The notes under the pieces: generated by a model | Database searches by the model: none | What the model saw: only the letters and a program-made list of their open reading frames with translations | What the model was told of the DNA's origin: nothing | Position numbers and translations under genes: made by a program | Assembly (NCBI GenBank): GCA_910584745.1 | Contig: CAJUDG010000001.1 | Location: forward strand, 286,511-350,510 | From: an uncultured Eubacteriales bacterium | Lineage (GTDB): Bacteria > Bacillota > Clostridia > Oscillospirales > Acutalibacteraceae | DNA length: 64,000 bases | Direction of reading: 5' to 3' | Shown: piece after piece, positions 42,283-50,658 of the stretch | How positions within the stretch are numbered: position 1 is the stretch's first letter | Layout: each line of letters begins with the position of its first letter

Positions 42283-42790
42283 TTTTTAGTTTTTCATGGC
42301 TAATGGCATAATATACCTTGACCGTAGCCATAACTTGATTGTATTTCCACAGGTTCTCTGCTGCGGCCTTCTAAGTTATGTGCATTTTTAAGCACAAAAA
42401 AAGTCACTTATGCCTATGAAGACACAAATGACACTTTGAAACCCTTAAACTATGCTTTGCACAAAAGCCTCGAAACTGTGTATATATAATAACATATACT
42501 GTTTCTCATGTCAAGTGTGAATGAAAATATCTTCCCCGGCGTCCGTGGCTTGCAGACCGTGGAGTGGTCGGTTCTCCCATATCCTCTGCGGGTGTCGTCG
42601 CGTTGACGTAGTGCCATTACGCCATATGTACTCTTGGCCAGCTTGCCGGGCTGGTGGATAGCCGCTCGCCTACAGGGATATGTGCCGGGTCAGACTGTGA
42701 AGTTGTCAAGGTCCACGGCATGGGGAAATACCTTTATATAATAAAATGGAGGAAGAACCCCAAAATCTAATCGCCCAATAGAAAAAATTT
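42283..42790. other. Non-coding stretch inside the mobile element
   Basis: About 500 bp without a convincing ORF. It holds several short inverted repeats (TGTGC/GCACA near 42380; CCAGC/GCTGG near 42640-42655) and an AT-rich tract (42480-42510). The GC-rich half (42530-42720) contains frequent stops in all frames. It may include regulatory RNA or an origin-like or att region of the element; nothing definite was recognised. Confidence 0.4.
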
Positions 42791-42982
42791 TCAAATTTTG
42801 AATCGAGCAATGCTTTTGAATACCTCAAGCAGGATTTCTTGGCGCAAGTCTTCGTCTAAGCATCCCTTCACAAAACTGTAATGCTCAAACAATGGCATAT
42901 ATAGCTCCACAATATCAGCCAGAGCCTCAGTTTCTCCCGCAACAGCCTTAGTAAGGGCGGTTCGGAACTCGTCCTTAGTCAT
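42791..42982 (-). CDS. Helix-turn-helix domain protein (Tn916 Orf8-like)
   Basis: 63 residues from MTKDEFRTALTKAVAG. The pattern ALTKAVAGETEALADIVELYMPLFEHYSFVKGCLDEDLRQEILLEVFKSIARF matches the short HTH_16-type proteins of Tn916-like conjugative elements that partner with a sigma-like protein. The start overlaps the stop of the sigma gene by 8 bp. It probably regulates element gene expression or excision; exact function is not known. Confidence 0.75.
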   Translation of the reverse strand: MTKDEFRTALTKAVAGETEALADIVELYMPLFEHYSFVKGCLDEDLRQEILLEVFKSIARFKI

Positions 42983-43385
42983 GCCCCTCACCACCCTTCA
43001 GCGCCTTGCGGAGACGTTTGAGGGCCAGCGAGCGCTGGTTGTACACATTCTGTACTGTGCAGCCAAGTTCACTCGCAATTTCCTCCGGCTCCATCTCAAG
43101 GGCAAAGAGCATGGTAAGAATCCGCTTTTTCATAGCTGGGAGGTTGGCAAAAGCCGCTGCAAGTTGTTCTTCCTCAAAATAAAATAAATTGCTTTGATCC
43201 GGCACTCCGGCCCTTTGAACATCTTGGACTGCAAACCTATCCTCGGCAATTTCATCCAACGATACAGATAGCGGATTTCTGCCACGATCTCTCAGATAAT
43301 TTCTCCTAACTCTGTAAGCTAAGACCTCCAGCCACCCTGTAAACCTCGCCCTCAACTCGTCCCGTCCCTGATAATTCCCGCGCAT
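42975..43385 (-). CDS. Sigma-70-family protein (Tn916 Orf7-like)
   Basis: 136 residues from MRGNYQGRDELRARF; AGGAG at 6 nt. Region-4-like helix-turn-helix at the end: LPAMKKRILTMLFALEMEPEEIASELGCTVQNVYNQRSLALKRLRKAL. The N-terminal region is shortened relative to true sigma factors. This and the following small HTH gene form the regulatory pair found in Tn916/Tn1549-like elements. It supports a conjugative-element origin for this region. Confidence 0.8.
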   Translation of the reverse strand: MRGNYQGRDELRARFTGWLEVLAYRVRRNYLRDRGRNPLSVSLDEIAEDRFAVQDVQRAGVPDQSNLFYFEEEQLAAAFANLPAMKKRILTMLFALEMEPEEIASELGCTVQNVYNQRSLALKRLRKALKGGEGHD

Positions 43386-43695
43386 GGTGCGCTCCTTTCC
43401 TCCAGAGCACGCCACCGGGCAATATTAAGCAGGAACGAAAAAGTCCAGACACACCGCGATGGTATGCCTGGACAATAAAATGATGGGTAGAAAAGATAAA
43501 AAGGCCACACTACATTTCTGTAGAATAGCCTTTGCGTGAAGCAGAGTTACCTCTGCTCGTTATTTGCCTACTGTCTTTCTTCCTCTCTACACAGCTATAT
43601 TATACACCAGTTTTTTCCTTTATGGAACGATGTTAAACCTTGAGTATCAGGGTCTAACCTTGAACTCCCCCAAATCGTTTCTAATTTCTCTGTAT
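43386..43695 (-). promoter_or_regulatory. Leader with hairpins before the sigma-like gene, and direct repeats after parR
   Basis: A -10-like TATAAT (minus strand, 43599-43604; poor -35) precedes a roughly 200-nt leader with three hairpins: GCAGAG/CTCTGC (about 43542-43557), nested AAAGGC/GCCTTT around CTACA-TTTC-TGTAG (about 43499-43533), and GTCCAGxCAxACC arms (about 43443-43473). Farther up, two near-identical decamers, TAAACCTTGA and CTAACCTTGA, occur with a 20-bp period (43634-43643, 43654-43663). Confidence 0.4.
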
Positions 43696-44043
43696 TCACC
43701 CAAATACGTCCATATTATTTAGCATTTCTGTAATATTGTTATCACCCTTTTTGACCTTATCGCTTGCAGTTGCCTTATCTTCCGCACCCGCAAGCCTCTC
43801 GTCCAGCATTTTCCGCACCATTTCCTTGATGAAGTCCGGTGTAAATGGTTGTTCCGTCCTAATTTCCACCTTACACTCAGGGCTGAGCAACGCCGAGTGG
43901 GCCGCTAGATATTCCCCCAGCGCTGCCACAACGACAGCGCTCTTGTGGTTGCCCAGACGCTCCAGCAACTCCCCAGCCTGTATCTGCTCATCTGTTTCAG
44001 CCGGGAACTGCAAAGAGAAACGATATTTTCCATTTTTGCGCAT
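43696..44043 (-). CDS. ParR-like plasmid-segregation adaptor
   Basis: 115 residues. The N-terminal YRFSLQFPAETDEQIQAGELLERLGNHKSAVVVAALGEYL looks like a ribbon-helix-helix DNA-binding domain of ParR/StbB-type adaptors, and the acidic C-terminal tail (KGDNNITEMLNNMDVFG) resembles the end that contacts the actin-like filament. It starts immediately after the parM-like stop (AAGGGGG Shine-Dalgarno). Together they form a type II partition cassette. Assignment rests on context and pattern. Confidence 0.7.
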   Translation of the reverse strand: MRKNGKYRFSLQFPAETDEQIQAGELLERLGNHKSAVVVAALGEYLAAHSALLSPECKVEIRTEQPFTPDFIKEMVRKMLDERLAGAEDKATASDKVKKGDNNITEMLNNMDVFG

Positions 44044-44046
44044 ATG

Positions 44047-44964
44047 CTACCCCCTTAACCGGGCCAACTGTTTCTCCCCTAACATCTCATAGCCCACAGC
44101 GTTGGCATTGGGCAAGTCGATAAACTCCGCCTTTCCAGCCAACGGGGATTCGCTCAGATATGGCTGCAGAAGGATGCTGCCGCCACCGATGAAAATAGCG
44201 GGGTTAGAGCGCAAGTCAACTTGAAGCTCCCGAAGCTGGTTCAGAATATCGTTGGCATGGAGCTGGGCGGCGTTATAAATCTCCTCCTTCACCTCGTCGG
44301 GCAGATACTTCTCCTTGCCCTGCAAGACATTGGCGATGTGTTCATCGTCAATTTTCATATCATACTGAGAACTGACCTTGCGGATGACCTCATTGTTCAT
44401 GGTGATGACCCCGGTTTCCAGCGAACGGCAGAACTGCAAATCCGGCTTACCCTTTTGCAGGAGTAGCACGTCAGTGGTGTATCCGCCGATGTCGATGATG
44501 AATAGACGTGAAGTATTCAGTACCATATCACTCCTGGGCACCACCGCCGCGAAAGCCTGGGGGAACACCATAACATGGTCTATTTGGATAGTGTAGGGCT
44601 TGTCACGGTAGGTGAACCGTACCGGCGCAGAGCGCTTGAGGTAGGCGGCAAACTTTTCTTTCAGCCCGCCGTAGTGCTCGGGCGGCAGACCCACCGCAAG
44701 CTGGATACGCTCAACCGGCGAATATTGTCCCTTGCGCTCAAGCTCCTTGGCGATAGCGAACAGTGTCAGTATGAAGAAGCGCTCGTCCTGGGTCTTGTCA
44801 CGCATATACGGCAGGCGGTGGCTGGTCAGTGTCCAGAATTTTCCGGCGTACTCCAAAATCTCATCGGACATGGGCGGCTTGACGGAGTGCTCTGTGAGGC
44901 CGGACACGAATGTGAACCTGGGCGTTTTGATGGCGTAGTTGCCGTGGTCGATTGCTATTAACAT
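44047..44964 (-). CDS. ParM/Alp-like actin ATPase
   Basis: 305 residues, actin/Hsp70 fold. Phosphate-1 motif MLIAIDHGNYAIK; connect/phosphate-2 region FIIDIGGYTTDVLLL (about residue 165); adenosine motif IFIGGGSILLQPYL (about residue 255). The length fits ParM/StbA-type plasmid segregation proteins, which polymerise to push plasmid copies apart. GGAGG before ATG. Its presence within a chromosomal element suggests that the circular excised form was, or is, actively partitioned. Confidence 0.82.
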   Translation of the reverse strand: MLIAIDHGNYAIKTPRFTFVSGLTEHSVKPPMSDEILEYAGKFWTLTSHRLPYMRDKTQDERFFILTLFAIAKELERKGQYSPVERIQLAVGLPPEHYGGLKEKFAAYLKRSAPVRFTYRDKPYTIQIDHVMVFPQAFAAVVPRSDMVLNTSRLFIIDIGGYTTDVLLLQKGKPDLQFCRSLETGVITMNNEVIRKVSSQYDMKIDDEHIANVLQGKEKYLPDEVKEEIYNAAQLHANDILNQLRELQVDLRSNPAIFIGGGSILLQPYLSESPLAGKAEFIDLPNANAVGYEMLGEKQLARLRG

Positions 44965-45051
44965 ATAAGTACCTCCAAGATTTCATTTGCAGGGATTACA
45001 CCCTATACTGTGCGCATTTACAACCAAAATACGCAATTTTTTTTGAAAAGC

Positions 45052-45081
45052 AAAGGGGCGGCGCAACCGCGTCACCCCTTT
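45052..45081 (-). terminator. Terminator after the primase gene
   Basis: Stem AAAGGGG / CCCCTTT (45052-45058, 45075-45081) with an internal GCGC-containing loop, 5 bp past the primase stop. Confidence 0.65.
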
Positions 45082-45085
45082 TTCA

Positions 45086-46147
45086 TCAACTATTTCTATC
45101 CAGATTTGCTTTCAGCCGGACCCAAATAAAGTCGTCCAGCCCCTTGTATTGGGGATCCCAGACGTAGGTTCCATACCGGAACCCCATCCTGCCCAGAAGG
45201 GCCATGAGCTTCTCGTAAGCGCTCTGCACATAGCAGTTGGTGATGTAGTCCATATCGAACGCCGTTTTTATCTCCCGGACACCCTGCGCCCATAGTTCAG
45301 TAAGTGCTTCTTCCAGCCTTTGCAAGGCGTTCACCCCCGGCACAGCCAAAACGGTCAGCCCGGAGAGCGCATGGATAACGTCGGCCTTCATGGGGCCCTC
45401 GGTAAGAACTACCATCTTACCTGGTTTCCCAGCTAAGTGCATCCAAGCAGGCGAGCCACATCCACCAATCAGTTCCACACTAGATATCCAGCGGAACTTA
45501 CGGTTCTCAGTGTTGTCCAGCCTGAGTTGCAAGCCCTGAATCCGGCCTTGCATATCCCTGACGGGAATGAGGATCCCCGAGCGCTGGTGTACAAACGACC
45601 ACCATCCGGCTTTTGTGCGGAAGAACCCCGGCACACCTTGCGGGTCAGCGCCGGTTTCCAGCACGCGCCGGACAAGCTCAGAGTTGTTCGACAGCGGCAT
45701 GGACTTGTAGCCCAGCTGGGCTATATCACGGTCGCTAAGTCCACGGTTGTGGAGATTCTCCCGGTGAGCGTTCGCCAGCCCCAACGTGGAGAGGAGCGCG
45801 GAATAAGTACGGTGGCGGGCATCAGCATCTGCCAGAGATATTTCAACAGGCTGTTGATAACTTCTCTGTTCCGGCAGATTGGGCCGCACGTTCAAACGTA
45901 ACCGTTTCACCAGCTCCCGCCACACCCGGTCACGGTCAGTGCCGGTGAACAGGGCATACAGGTCGAAAATACCTCCCGAAACCCCGCATTTTGCGCACCG
46001 AAAGACCTCTTTCTTGAAGTTGATGTTCAGGTGTTTATCGCGCTCACCGTCACAGCAAGGGCAGTGGACATAGCAGGAGATCCGTCCAGCCTGGGGCTGG
46101 GGCAGGCCCAGTAGGGATACCACGTCCGTCATGCGGATCCGTTCCAT
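45086..46147 (-). CDS. CHC2 zinc-finger DNA primase (TOPRIM)
   Basis: 353 residues from MERIRMTDVV; AAGGAG lies 8 nt upstream. The zinc-binding CHC2 finger is CYVHCPCCDGERDKHLNI...FRCAKCGVSGG (about residues 25-60), followed by a TOPRIM-like region (KMVVLTEGPMKADVIHALSGLTVLAVPGVNAL, with the catalytic Glu in TEGPMK, and TAFDMDY). It lacks the extended RNA polymerase domain of DnaG, as primases of mobile elements often do. It would prime lagging-strand or post-transfer synthesis of the element. Confidence 0.85.
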   Translation of the reverse strand: MERIRMTDVVSLLGLPQPQAGRISCYVHCPCCDGERDKHLNINFKKEVFRCAKCGVSGGIFDLYALFTGTDRDRVWRELVKRLRLNVRPNLPEQRSYQQPVEISLADADARHRTYSALLSTLGLANAHRENLHNRGLSDRDIAQLGYKSMPLSNNSELVRRVLETGADPQGVPGFFRTKAGWWSFVHQRSGILIPVRDMQGRIQGLQLRLDNTENRKFRWISSVELIGGCGSPAWMHLAGKPGKMVVLTEGPMKADVIHALSGLTVLAVPGVNALQRLEEALTELWAQGVREIKTAFDMDYITNCYVQSAYEKLMALLGRMGFRYGTYVWDPQYKGLDDFIWVRLKANLDRNS

Positions 46148-46168
46148 GCGCTTCACTCCTTATGCTCT

Positions 46169-46830
46169 TTATGCGGATTGCAGGGCAAAGTCCCTGATGA
46201 ACTGGGCAGCTGCCCCGACTTTCTCTGTAGCGGGAAACTTCTCTGCTACCCACTTGATGGCTCCGGGGTCAAGCTGAAGCACCTCGCCCAGGGTCTTGCC
46301 CTTGAACTTCGTGATGGGACAGGGCATTTTCATGGCCTGCTCCAGCTTTTCCTCCTGGGTCAGCTCCCGGGGAGCAGGCTCCTCAACGGCATATGGTTCG
46401 GCGGACGCTACCGTGTTATCTGTCGGCACACCTTCAGAAACCGTGTCCGGGAACTCGTCGCCAGCCATGGCGAACTGTAGACCAAAGCCCGCATTTCTCA
46501 GCGCGATGCCTACTGCCGCCGTCTGCGCCCACTCTCTGGGCGAAACGGAAGGCTTGTCCTCCAGGTAGCCACGCGAGGCCGTAGCTTCTGCCAAAAAGCA
46601 GTCCGCAGGGTCTTTGTATAGGTCCTCTCGTAGTCAACTGCTTTATCCGGCGAACATAGGACATACTCAAGCGAGCTTGCGTGAAGAACCATCCCTTCTG
46701 TCACCCCAGGCGGCAGACCAAAGATTTTGCAAAGGACTTTCCACTCCTCCGGAGACCAGTCCTCCGGATCCCAGGAGATGGGCTCCCGCAAATCTGCGCT
46801 GTTATGACCGGGTCGAAGTATTTTTGCCAT
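46169..46830 (-). pseudogene. Element protein interrupted by a frameshift
   Basis: The first reading frame starts at an ATG (46828-46830) behind GGAGGA with MAKILRPGHNSADL and runs through WSPEEWKVLCKIFGLPPGVTEG; the second frame, shifted by one base, continues with LYKDPADCFLAEATASRGYL, then VSPREWAQTAAVGIALRNAGF to the stop at 46169. Between about 46600 and 46640 the frames cross: upstream of it the second frame has stops, downstream the first loses protein-like character. The two halves form a plausible protein of about 220 residues of unknown function, located just upstream of the primase as in other elements. Confidence 0.65.
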
Positions 46831-47143
46831 TAGAATTTTCCTCCTTTTCCAGCTTAGCGCTGGGAATATTATTTGTGGGCTGTCGGGCCAGATATATATG
46901 ACAAAAGCACGCAAAGATAAACTCTGCGTGCTTTTGTTGCCAGTAGGCTCAGTATTCACTTGTGCCGGATTACCCGGCTGAAACACAAAAAGCGCCTGAA
47001 AGCAACGGAAACTTTCAGGCGCTCGGTAACTCGGAAACTGTGTTTGATCAAAACTCAAACTTGATACTATGGGTATATTATAGCAGTTTTCAGGCGGGAA
47101 TGCAAGAGAGTTTTGTGCGGATTTTGCTGGTTAGGCTCAACGC
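46831..47143 (-). terminator. Intergenic region with two strong hairpins
   Basis: The gap between the toxin-antitoxin-like operon and the element gene holds two perfect stems: ACAAAAGCACGCA/TGCGTGCTTTTGT (46901-46913, 46925-46937) and AGCGCCTGAAAG/CTTTCAGGCGCT (46991-47002, 47012-47023). On the minus strand the second is followed by TTTTT, a good intrinsic terminator for the 47144-48087 operon; the first may act on either strand. No ORF of note. Confidence 0.75.
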
Positions 47144-47356
47144 TCAGGTCTCCCGGTCCCTTTTCATTTCGATATACTTGCCAATATCATCTACGATATA
47201 CTGCCGGCCTGTAGTGTGCAGTGCCTCATAATAATCATAGATATAGTCTAACACACCGTATCGGTTGAAAATATCGATAACGGTCCTGCCGGTCAGGGCC
47301 TTTGCCGCCTTGTACTCCTCAATGCAGTACACTGCGAACCGCGTCCTTTCTTCCAT
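47144..47356 (-). CDS. DUF3791 domain-containing protein
   Basis: 70 residues from MEERTRFAVYCIEEYKAAK; the ATG lies 1 nt after the preceding stop (TGA-G-ATG), so translation is coupled. The sequence ALTGRTVIDIFNRYGVLDYIYDYYEALHTTGRQYIVDDI is the DUF3791 signature. These proteins are found next to DUF3990 proteins in gut Firmicutes. The small size and the coupling suggest an antitoxin-like or regulatory partner, which is inference. Last gene before a strong terminator. Confidence 0.8.
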   Translation of the reverse strand: MEERTRFAVYCIEEYKAAKALTGRTVIDIFNRYGVLDYIYDYYEALHTTGRQYIVDDIGKYIEMKRDRET

Positions 47357-47357
47357 C

Positions 47358-47591
47358 TCACGCCTCCTCCGGGTAGGTGATCCGGCCTGTTTGCTGCTCC
47401 TCCTGCCACATCTCGTACAAAGTCGGGACACTCAGGTGCCAGAGCTTGGTCTCCTCCCGCTCCAACTGTCTGTATAATTCTGAGCGGTATAGCAGCGTCA
47501 AAGCCCTTTCTTTGGATATACTTTGGCCGGCGATGATCTGTTGTGTCAATCTTGGAACGATAAGTTCCAGCATGAAACGTATCTCATTCAT
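47358..47591 (-). CDS. Small protein between DUF3990 and DUF3791
   Basis: 77 residues from MNEIRFMLELIVPRL. It begins 8 bp inside the end of the DUF3990 gene (GGAGG 9 nt upstream) and ends 1 nt before the DUF3791 start. All-helical appearance: LTQQIIAGQSISKERALTLLYRSELYRQLEREETKLWHLSVPTLYEMWQEEQ. Not recognised as a named family. The tight coupling in a three-gene unit suggests that it acts with DUF3990 and DUF3791, perhaps as part of an antitoxin. Confidence 0.7.
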   Translation of the reverse strand: MNEIRFMLELIVPRLTQQIIAGQSISKERALTLLYRSELYRQLEREETKLWHLSVPTLYEMWQEEQQTGRITYPEEA

Positions 47592-48087
47592 CTTCACTGG
47601 CCTCCATTTCCAAAGTTCCTATAAAACGAAGTGTTCGTATGGCTGTATCTGTGGAAAAAACCATCTGGTCATAAAGCTGTTTCACTTTTAACCGGCTTAT
47701 GGTTTCATCTCTGGAAAGGATACCATCTTCGTATGCCACAAATGTCCGGTAAATTGTGTCGTTCGCCACCGGCCCGAAGATAATATCATAGGAAGGACCG
47801 GCATAACTCCCTCTGCGGTTTTCAAATACAAAGTCCAGCCATTCTCCATTGGGTGTGGGAAACTTCAAGACCCGCAGACATTCTTCCAGATGCTCTATGT
47901 CCGGCGCCTCGTATATACTGACGAATGGTGCGCCATTGCCTCTGCGGGCAGAGACCTTCCCCGCAAAACTGAGTGCCTGTTCCTTATTGGTCGTTGTATA
48001 AAAGCCAGGGCCAAAATCCAATGTTCGGCTCTGTAACACCAAACGAGGCTTATTAACGACTACATTACTTCCGTGATACAAAATCAT
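47584..48087 (-). CDS. DUF3990 domain protein, ADP-ribosyltransferase-like
   Basis: 167 residues from MILYHGSNVVVNKPRLV (GGAGA before ATG). The start LYHGSN and the block LDFGPGFYTTTNKEQALSFAGKVSARRGNGAPFVSIYE are characteristic of DUF3990, a family related by pattern to ADP-ribosyltransferase folds (H-G...G-x-G-F-Y-x-T motif). First gene of a coupled three-gene operon with its own promoter, ending at a terminator. A toxin modifying nucleic acid or protein is plausible, not proven. Confidence 0.82.
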   Translation of the reverse strand: MILYHGSNVVVNKPRLVLQSRTLDFGPGFYTTTNKEQALSFAGKVSARRGNGAPFVSIYEAPDIEHLEECLRVLKFPTPNGEWLDFVFENRRGSYAGPSYDIIFGPVANDTIYRTFVAYEDGILSRDETISRLKVKQLYDQMVFSTDTAIRTLRFIGTLEMEASEDE

Positions 48088-48135
48088 TTTTTGTCTCCGT
48101 TTCCTTTCCCATGGGCCAATCACCGCTTTTTTTTT

Positions 48136-48164
48136 ATTATAGCGTAAAAGGCCCGGAAAATCAA
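48136..48164 (-). promoter_or_regulatory. Promoter of the DUF3990 operon
   Basis: Minus strand TTGATT (48159-48164), 17 bp, TATAAT (48136-48141), between the 830-residue gene and DUF3990. It gives the three small genes independent expression. Confidence 0.75.
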
Positions 48165-48165
48165 C

Positions 48166-50658
48166 TCAACTTTCCCCATATGGCCGCCTGACCAGGAAAG
48201 CATTATCCCTATAGCTCCCCTCGCTGGAAGTGGATGCTGAGCCGCCCAAGCTGTCCAGGTACTGCTGGCCTGCTTTAGAGCGGGAGATGTACAGTTTGAG
48301 CCGTGTCAGCGTAAAGTCTTTGGCGGCCACGGCAGCATAATCACTGCTCAGAACCAGCATAACGCCCATTTCATCCGCCTTTTTCGCGGCCAGGCGCACA
48401 AACTGCCGCATAATACTCGTTTCAAGGGCAGGGTCCGCATGGCCGGTATATGGCCGCTCCAAAAATATAGCCAGCAGTTCCGGCTCAGTATGGAGTTTCC
48501 CCGGGCTTTGGACCGTCTCCAGGTCCGCAAAAGTCAGCTTACCGCTGCCTTCCATATCAGAAGGAGCTTCTCCCAGCTTTGCTTTTGTAAAACGCAGATA
48601 TGCGCGGCCGACGGTCCGGCCACCCGCCCGGGCGTACAGCAGCTTCTTGTTCGAGTCAAACCCAGCCAGAAGGCAGTCCCGGTAAGCCCCATTCTGATAA
48701 CTCAGACAAGTCCTTTTGGGCTTCACCCCTGCCAGCATGGTAGAAAAGAAATCGTCATGCTCCTGCACGCTGACGTCCCGCGAGGCGAGCCATGTATTCT
48801 TTTTCCAGTTCTCTACTAATTTATCCTCAAGAGGTATGCCCAGTTCACGGTTCAGGTCGCCCTCAAAATACTTCAGGTCATAGAATTTACCCATCAGCTG
48901 GACCTTTACCACACGCTGGAAGGCCGGCCGGTATTTTGATTCAAGCCCATCCATATAGGTCAGGGCAATTTCCGCGCCGTTCTGACACAGAAAGTCCAGA
49001 ATGGGTCCCTCGTATTTTGCCGGGAACTCCTGCGCCAGCTTCAGCCGGTCAGACAGTTCCCTCCACTTGGGGTCTACGTCCATGAGGCTGTCCTTTAAGC
49101 TCTGTATGGAATCAAACCTTGCCAGAGAATCCCTATTGTGCAGGGCTAGCCTGGCATCCTGCCGGTTTCGCATATCCAGTAACAGATGGGAGCACTTGTC
49201 GAAGTGGACCAAGAGCTGCACCGCGTCGCCGGGCCGCAAATCCTTTATATGCCCAAACTCGTTTTGTCGCCAGCAGGACAGGGGCCTTTCACTCAGCCGG
49301 ACAGCCAGAGCAGGAATATCCTCAATATTAATATAGGACAGCAGTTCCCGCTTTTTGATTTCGCGGAACACCTGCAGCCGTTCGTCCTGGCTCTCCTGGC
49401 CCAAGGTATTATAGAGTGCCCAGTAGATGTCGGGCTGACCGTATAGGGCGCGGATTTCAGGAAATGTATACTGCCTTCCTGCCGCAAAGCCGAAGGAGTT
49501 CCTCTTTCGACTGGGCATTTCAGCAAATGATGCCAGCCCCTTTGGAGTAAGCTCGTTTATGTTGAAGTGTTCCTTATAGAACTCGTCACAGAAAAGGAGC
49601 GAATTGTCCGGAAGCTCCATAAACACCTCCACATTTTCATCCACCATCTGAATGAAGTGCTTTTTGCGCTGGGAGATCGCGTACATCAGGATATCGTCCT
49701 GAACGCGGTCCACATCGGAAAGATCCAGGTTCTTGAATTTCGCCCCATAGAGGGTGTTGGTATACCCGCTTCGGGTTTCCAAAAGCTTCGTCCAGTCGCA
49801 TTTTTCATCTCCCTGTAACAGACGAGCCATGCTCTGCAGCTCGTGAAGGGGGCAGTCGTTCTCCTGCCAATGCAGCAGGAACAGGTCAATTCCCTGTTGG
49901 TCCATGGCTTGAAGGATAGTGTTCAGCAGGGAGCAGTATTCTGTCTCTGATAGAGCGAACCGTTGGTAATCACTGCAGCACAGGCTGCCGCCCGCGCCCT
50001 TTTCGTACATCGCGCGGGCAAGGTTCAGTAATGCCGGGTGATCGTTCAGCAGCTGAGACACGTTTGGAAACGAGTCCGACACTGCCAGCTCGCTATGCCT
50101 CATAAAGGGTTCCCGTAAAAGCGCCCTCTGCTTTTTGTCCAGGCACAGCGGTATATCATGGCAGCGGCCAATACTCAAAAACAGGTCGTGCCGTTCTTCC
50201 GCCGTCAACCTTGCATGGGAGAAATTCTCCAAAAATACTATCCGGCCATAGTCCGTAGCGTCATTTTCCGCCATAGCGTCGAGAAGCGCAGTGGAGCAAT
50301 ACCGGGTCACGTCCTTTTCTTTTTCCCAGCATAAGGGGAGAAACTCGTCCAGCCTTCTGGTCATGGTATATTGCGCAGGGCCGGTTGGCTGATTCTGCTC
50401 ATTATCCGCGAACTGCGAGAGACAGTCAGCATAGAACGCCGCAAACCCCGGATTCCGGATCAGTTCACGCTGCAGGTTATTATATTCATTGACGCCGCTT
50501 ATGGACTGGCCTCGAATCCTCTGGCAGCAGGCCAGCAGGCACTCTTCATCGAACTCCTTTAACCAATTCAGCGATAAACTGCGGTCTGTCATCTGTAAAA
50601 TCAGTCTTGCCTGGTTCAACATGAGAGTGCCCAGGTCAGCAGTCATTGTCTTTGTCAT
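48166..50658 (-). CDS. Large protein of unknown function (830 residues)
   Basis: Not recognised. 830 residues, soluble, mostly helical, without a signal peptide or membrane segment. GGAGG lies 9 nt before the ATG, and the start overlaps the preceding ORF by 23 bp, so the two are translated together. Residues from about 650 have a more beta-like region: TCLSYQNGAYRDCLLAGFDSN followed by LLYARAGGRTVGRAYLRFTKA, a pattern of a Cys-containing turn and an 'R-x-x-GRA' strand faintly like the C-terminal part of PcfJ-type proteins, but that link is weak. No nuclease, ATPase or kinase motif was found. The partner is the interrupted gene upstream. Confidence 0.75.
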   Translation of the reverse strand: MTKTMTADLGTLMLNQARLILQMTDRSLSLNWLKEFDEECLLACCQRIRGQSISGVNEYNNLQRELIRNPGFAAFYADCLSQFADNEQNQPTGPAQYTMTRRLDEFLPLCWEKEKDVTRYCSTALLDAMAENDATDYGRIVFLENFSHARLTAEERHDLFLSIGRCHDIPLCLDKKQRALLREPFMRHSELAVSDSFPNVSQLLNDHPALLNLARAMYEKGAGGSLCCSDYQRFALSETEYCSLLNTILQAMDQQGIDLFLLHWQENDCPLHELQSMARLLQGDEKCDWTKLLETRSGYTNTLYGAKFKNLDLSDVDRVQDDILMYAISQRKKHFIQMVDENVEVFMELPDNSLLFCDEFYKEHFNINELTPKGLASFAEMPSRKRNSFGFAAGRQYTFPEIRALYGQPDIYWALYNTLGQESQDERLQVFREIKKRELLSYINIEDIPALAVRLSERPLSCWRQNEFGHIKDLRPGDAVQLLVHFDKCSHLLLDMRNRQDARLALHNRDSLARFDSIQSLKDSLMDVDPKWRELSDRLKLAQEFPAKYEGPILDFLCQNGAEIALTYMDGLESKYRPAFQRVVKVQLMGKFYDLKYFEGDLNRELGIPLEDKLVENWKKNTWLASRDVSVQEHDDFFSTMLAGVKPKRTCLSYQNGAYRDCLLAGFDSNKKLLYARAGGRTVGRAYLRFTKAKLGEAPSDMEGSGKLTFADLETVQSPGKLHTEPELLAIFLERPYTGHADPALETSIMRQFVRLAAKKADEMGVMLVLSSDYAAVAAKDFTLTRLKLYISRSKAGQQYLDSLGGSASTSSEGSYRDNAFLVRRPYGES

